Assembly (NCBI GenBank): GCA_002455955.1
Contig: DKLZ01000029.1
Coordinates: 1-15,492, forward strand
Source of the DNA: Dehalococcoidia bacterium UBA6627
GTDB taxonomy: Bacteria; Chloroflexota; Dehalococcoidia; UBA2979
Reading direction: 5' to 3'
Length of the DNA stretch: 15,492 bases
Shown here: in pieces, positions 14,685 through 15,492 of the stretch
How the letters are laid out: each line of letters opens with the position of its first letter
Numbering within the stretch: the first letter of the stretch is position 1
Position numbers and translations under genes: made by a program
The notes under the pieces: generated by a model
What the model saw: the letters and a program-made list of their open reading frames with translations, nothing else
What the model was told of the DNA's origin: nothing
Database searches by the model: none

Positions 14685-14725
14685 AGTTTCGTAACGTTCT
14701 TGGTAGCGCTAGCTCGCGCGAAACT
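14685..14725 (+). other. Inverted repeat downstream of the membrane protein gene
   Basis: AGTTTCG (14685-14691) and CGAAACT (14719-14725) form a 7-bp stem around a 27-base loop that contains the palindrome AGCGCT. It starts just after the membrane protein stop. No T tract follows, so it is not a clear terminator. Confidence 0.3.
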
Positions 14726-14745
14726 GCCTCGGTATCCTCACCGTG

Positions 14746-14774
14746 CCTTATGAGGTTAATCAAACCTCACAGGC
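14746..14774 (+). other. Stem-loop before the PHP gene
   Basis: TGAGGTT (14751-14757) pairs with AACCTCA (14763-14769) around a five-base loop, and GCCT/AGGC extends the stem across a small bulge to about 11 bp. It lies between the membrane protein gene and the PHP gene. The lack of a T run makes simple intrinsic termination uncertain. The stretch 14681-14840 otherwise shows no coding evidence. Confidence 0.4.
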
Positions 14775-14840
14775 CAAGGTTTGTGTTCGAGTAAAGGCAG
14801 GAGCGTTCTGAAACTCACTGATTGCCTGGCTGGAACCCGA

Positions 14841-15492
14841 ATGGACACTCATGTCCATACAAGTCCAAGTTCGTCGGATAGTATGCTCAAACCCGACGAA
14901 CTTGTTGAGCTCGCGCTTGCGAACGGGCTTACAGCAGTATCGATGTCTGAGCACGACTTTATCCTCGAAGAGCATAAGCGTGAGGAATTCCGTGCTCGAT
15001 ACCCTGACATCTTCATAAACTTCGGGATGGAAGTATCGACAGATCATGGGCATATGATTGCATTCGGTATGCCGAGTTATCTTCCTGGTATCCGTCGCCT
15101 AGAGAAATTGCGTGAGGAAGCCGATCGCGTTGGAGCTTTTCTGGTTGTGGCGCATCCTTTTCGGCGACTGTTCGATCCGGTAACTGCTATGCGCACGGGA
15201 AAAAAATTTGAACTCACACCAGCGGAAGCTGCCGGACAAATGGAGGTGTTTAAACTTGTGCATGGTGTTGAAGTTGCGAACGGTGCGAATACGCCTGAAG
15301 AGAATTACTTTGCTCTTGAGGTTGCAAATATCCTCGATATGCCGACCCTCGGCGGTAGTGATGCACATTCAACATCGGGAATAGGTACTTTTGCCACAGC
15401 TTTCGCTCGTTCTATCGGTTCGACGCAAGAACTAATCGAAGAACTGCACGGAGGTCGATTTGAAGCGGTCCACAAGTCGAAAGCGAATCGCT
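14841..15492 (+). CDS. PHP-domain metal-dependent phosphoesterase, N-terminal part (runs off the right edge)
   Basis: At least 217 codons, still open at the window end. The PHP metal-binding set is complete so far: HVH (His4, His6), SEHD (His38), GMEVS (Glu64), AHP (His105) and SDAH (Asp174, His176). Such proteins hydrolyse phosphoester bonds with a metal cluster; relatives include nucleoside 3',5'-bisphosphate phosphatases, histidinol phosphatase and DNA polymerase PHP domains. The short length up to SDAH and the lack of polymerase sequence fit the small stand-alone PHP hydrolases. The ATG at 14841 gives the usual N terminus but has only a weak GGAA site. An in-frame CTG at 14808, with AGGAG four bases upstream, would add 11 residues. 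The exact substrate cannot be read from the sequence. Confidence 0.88.
   Translation, partial: MDTHVHTSPSSSDSMLKPDELVELALANGLTAVSMSEHDFILEEHKREEFRARYPDIFINFGMEVSTDHGHMIAFGMPSYLPGIRRLEKLREEADRVGAFLVVAHPFRRLFDPVTAMRTGKKFELTPAEAAGQMEVFKLVHGVEVANGANTPEENYFALEVANILDMPTLGGSDAHSTSGIGTFATAFARSIGSTQELIEELHGGRFEAVHKSKANR

Noticed and set aside
1..15492. Phage, transposon, toxin-antitoxin or defence island
   Set aside because: No integrase, transposase, terminal repeats or paired small toxin/antitoxin genes are visible; nearly all genes are chromosomal core functions.

Overview
This is a bacterial chromosome segment of about 50 % GC, made almost entirely of housekeeping and central-metabolism genes on both strands. 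No phage, insertion sequence, CRISPR array or secretion cluster is visible. The best clues to the organism are a long SRP RNA with an Alu domain, a threonyl-tRNA synthetase lacking the TGS domain, an rsmA-ispE pair (MEP isoprenoid pathway), and acyl-CoA catabolism genes beside an Opp/Dpp-type peptide transporter. Together these suggest a member of Chloroflexota (possibly the marine SAR202 group) or a related Terrabacteria lineage. That placement is inference from memory and has not been tested.

Left part (1-4417, minus strand). An operon reads right to left: biotin carboxylase, then a biotin carrier protein whose start lies inside the end of the carboxylase gene, then an acyl-CoA dehydrogenase that runs off the window. 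The order suggests an acyl-CoA carboxylase plus dehydrogenase module for branched or terpenoid acyl-CoA breakdown. Upstream is thrS. Its leader holds a strong stem-loop with a T tract, a second small stem-loop and a perfect 31-bp tandem duplication, and tRNA-Val(GAC) lies beyond.

Middle (4930-10599, plus strand). tRNA-Lys(CTT) and tRNA-Leu(TAG) are followed by two overlapping ATPase genes of an oligopeptide/dipeptide ABC transporter. No permease or binding protein is present in the window. Next come lepA (elongation factor 4) and fabV (NADH-dependent enoyl reductase).

Right part. An unrecognised 456-codon gene on the minus strand (10640-12010) converges on fabV. Its C-terminal third resembles a degenerate restriction-endonuclease-like domain, and its N-terminal part has an alpha/beta, amidotransferase-like look. 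Upstream of it, on the plus strand, the SRP RNA gene begins a tightly packed series: SRP RNA, rsmA, ispE, a four-helix membrane protein, and a PHP-domain metal-dependent phosphoesterase cut by the right edge.

I found no convincing new defence, mobile or biosynthetic system. The items most worth a second look are the split carboxylase/carrier gene pair, the unrecognised 456-codon protein, and the thrS leader with its tandem duplication.
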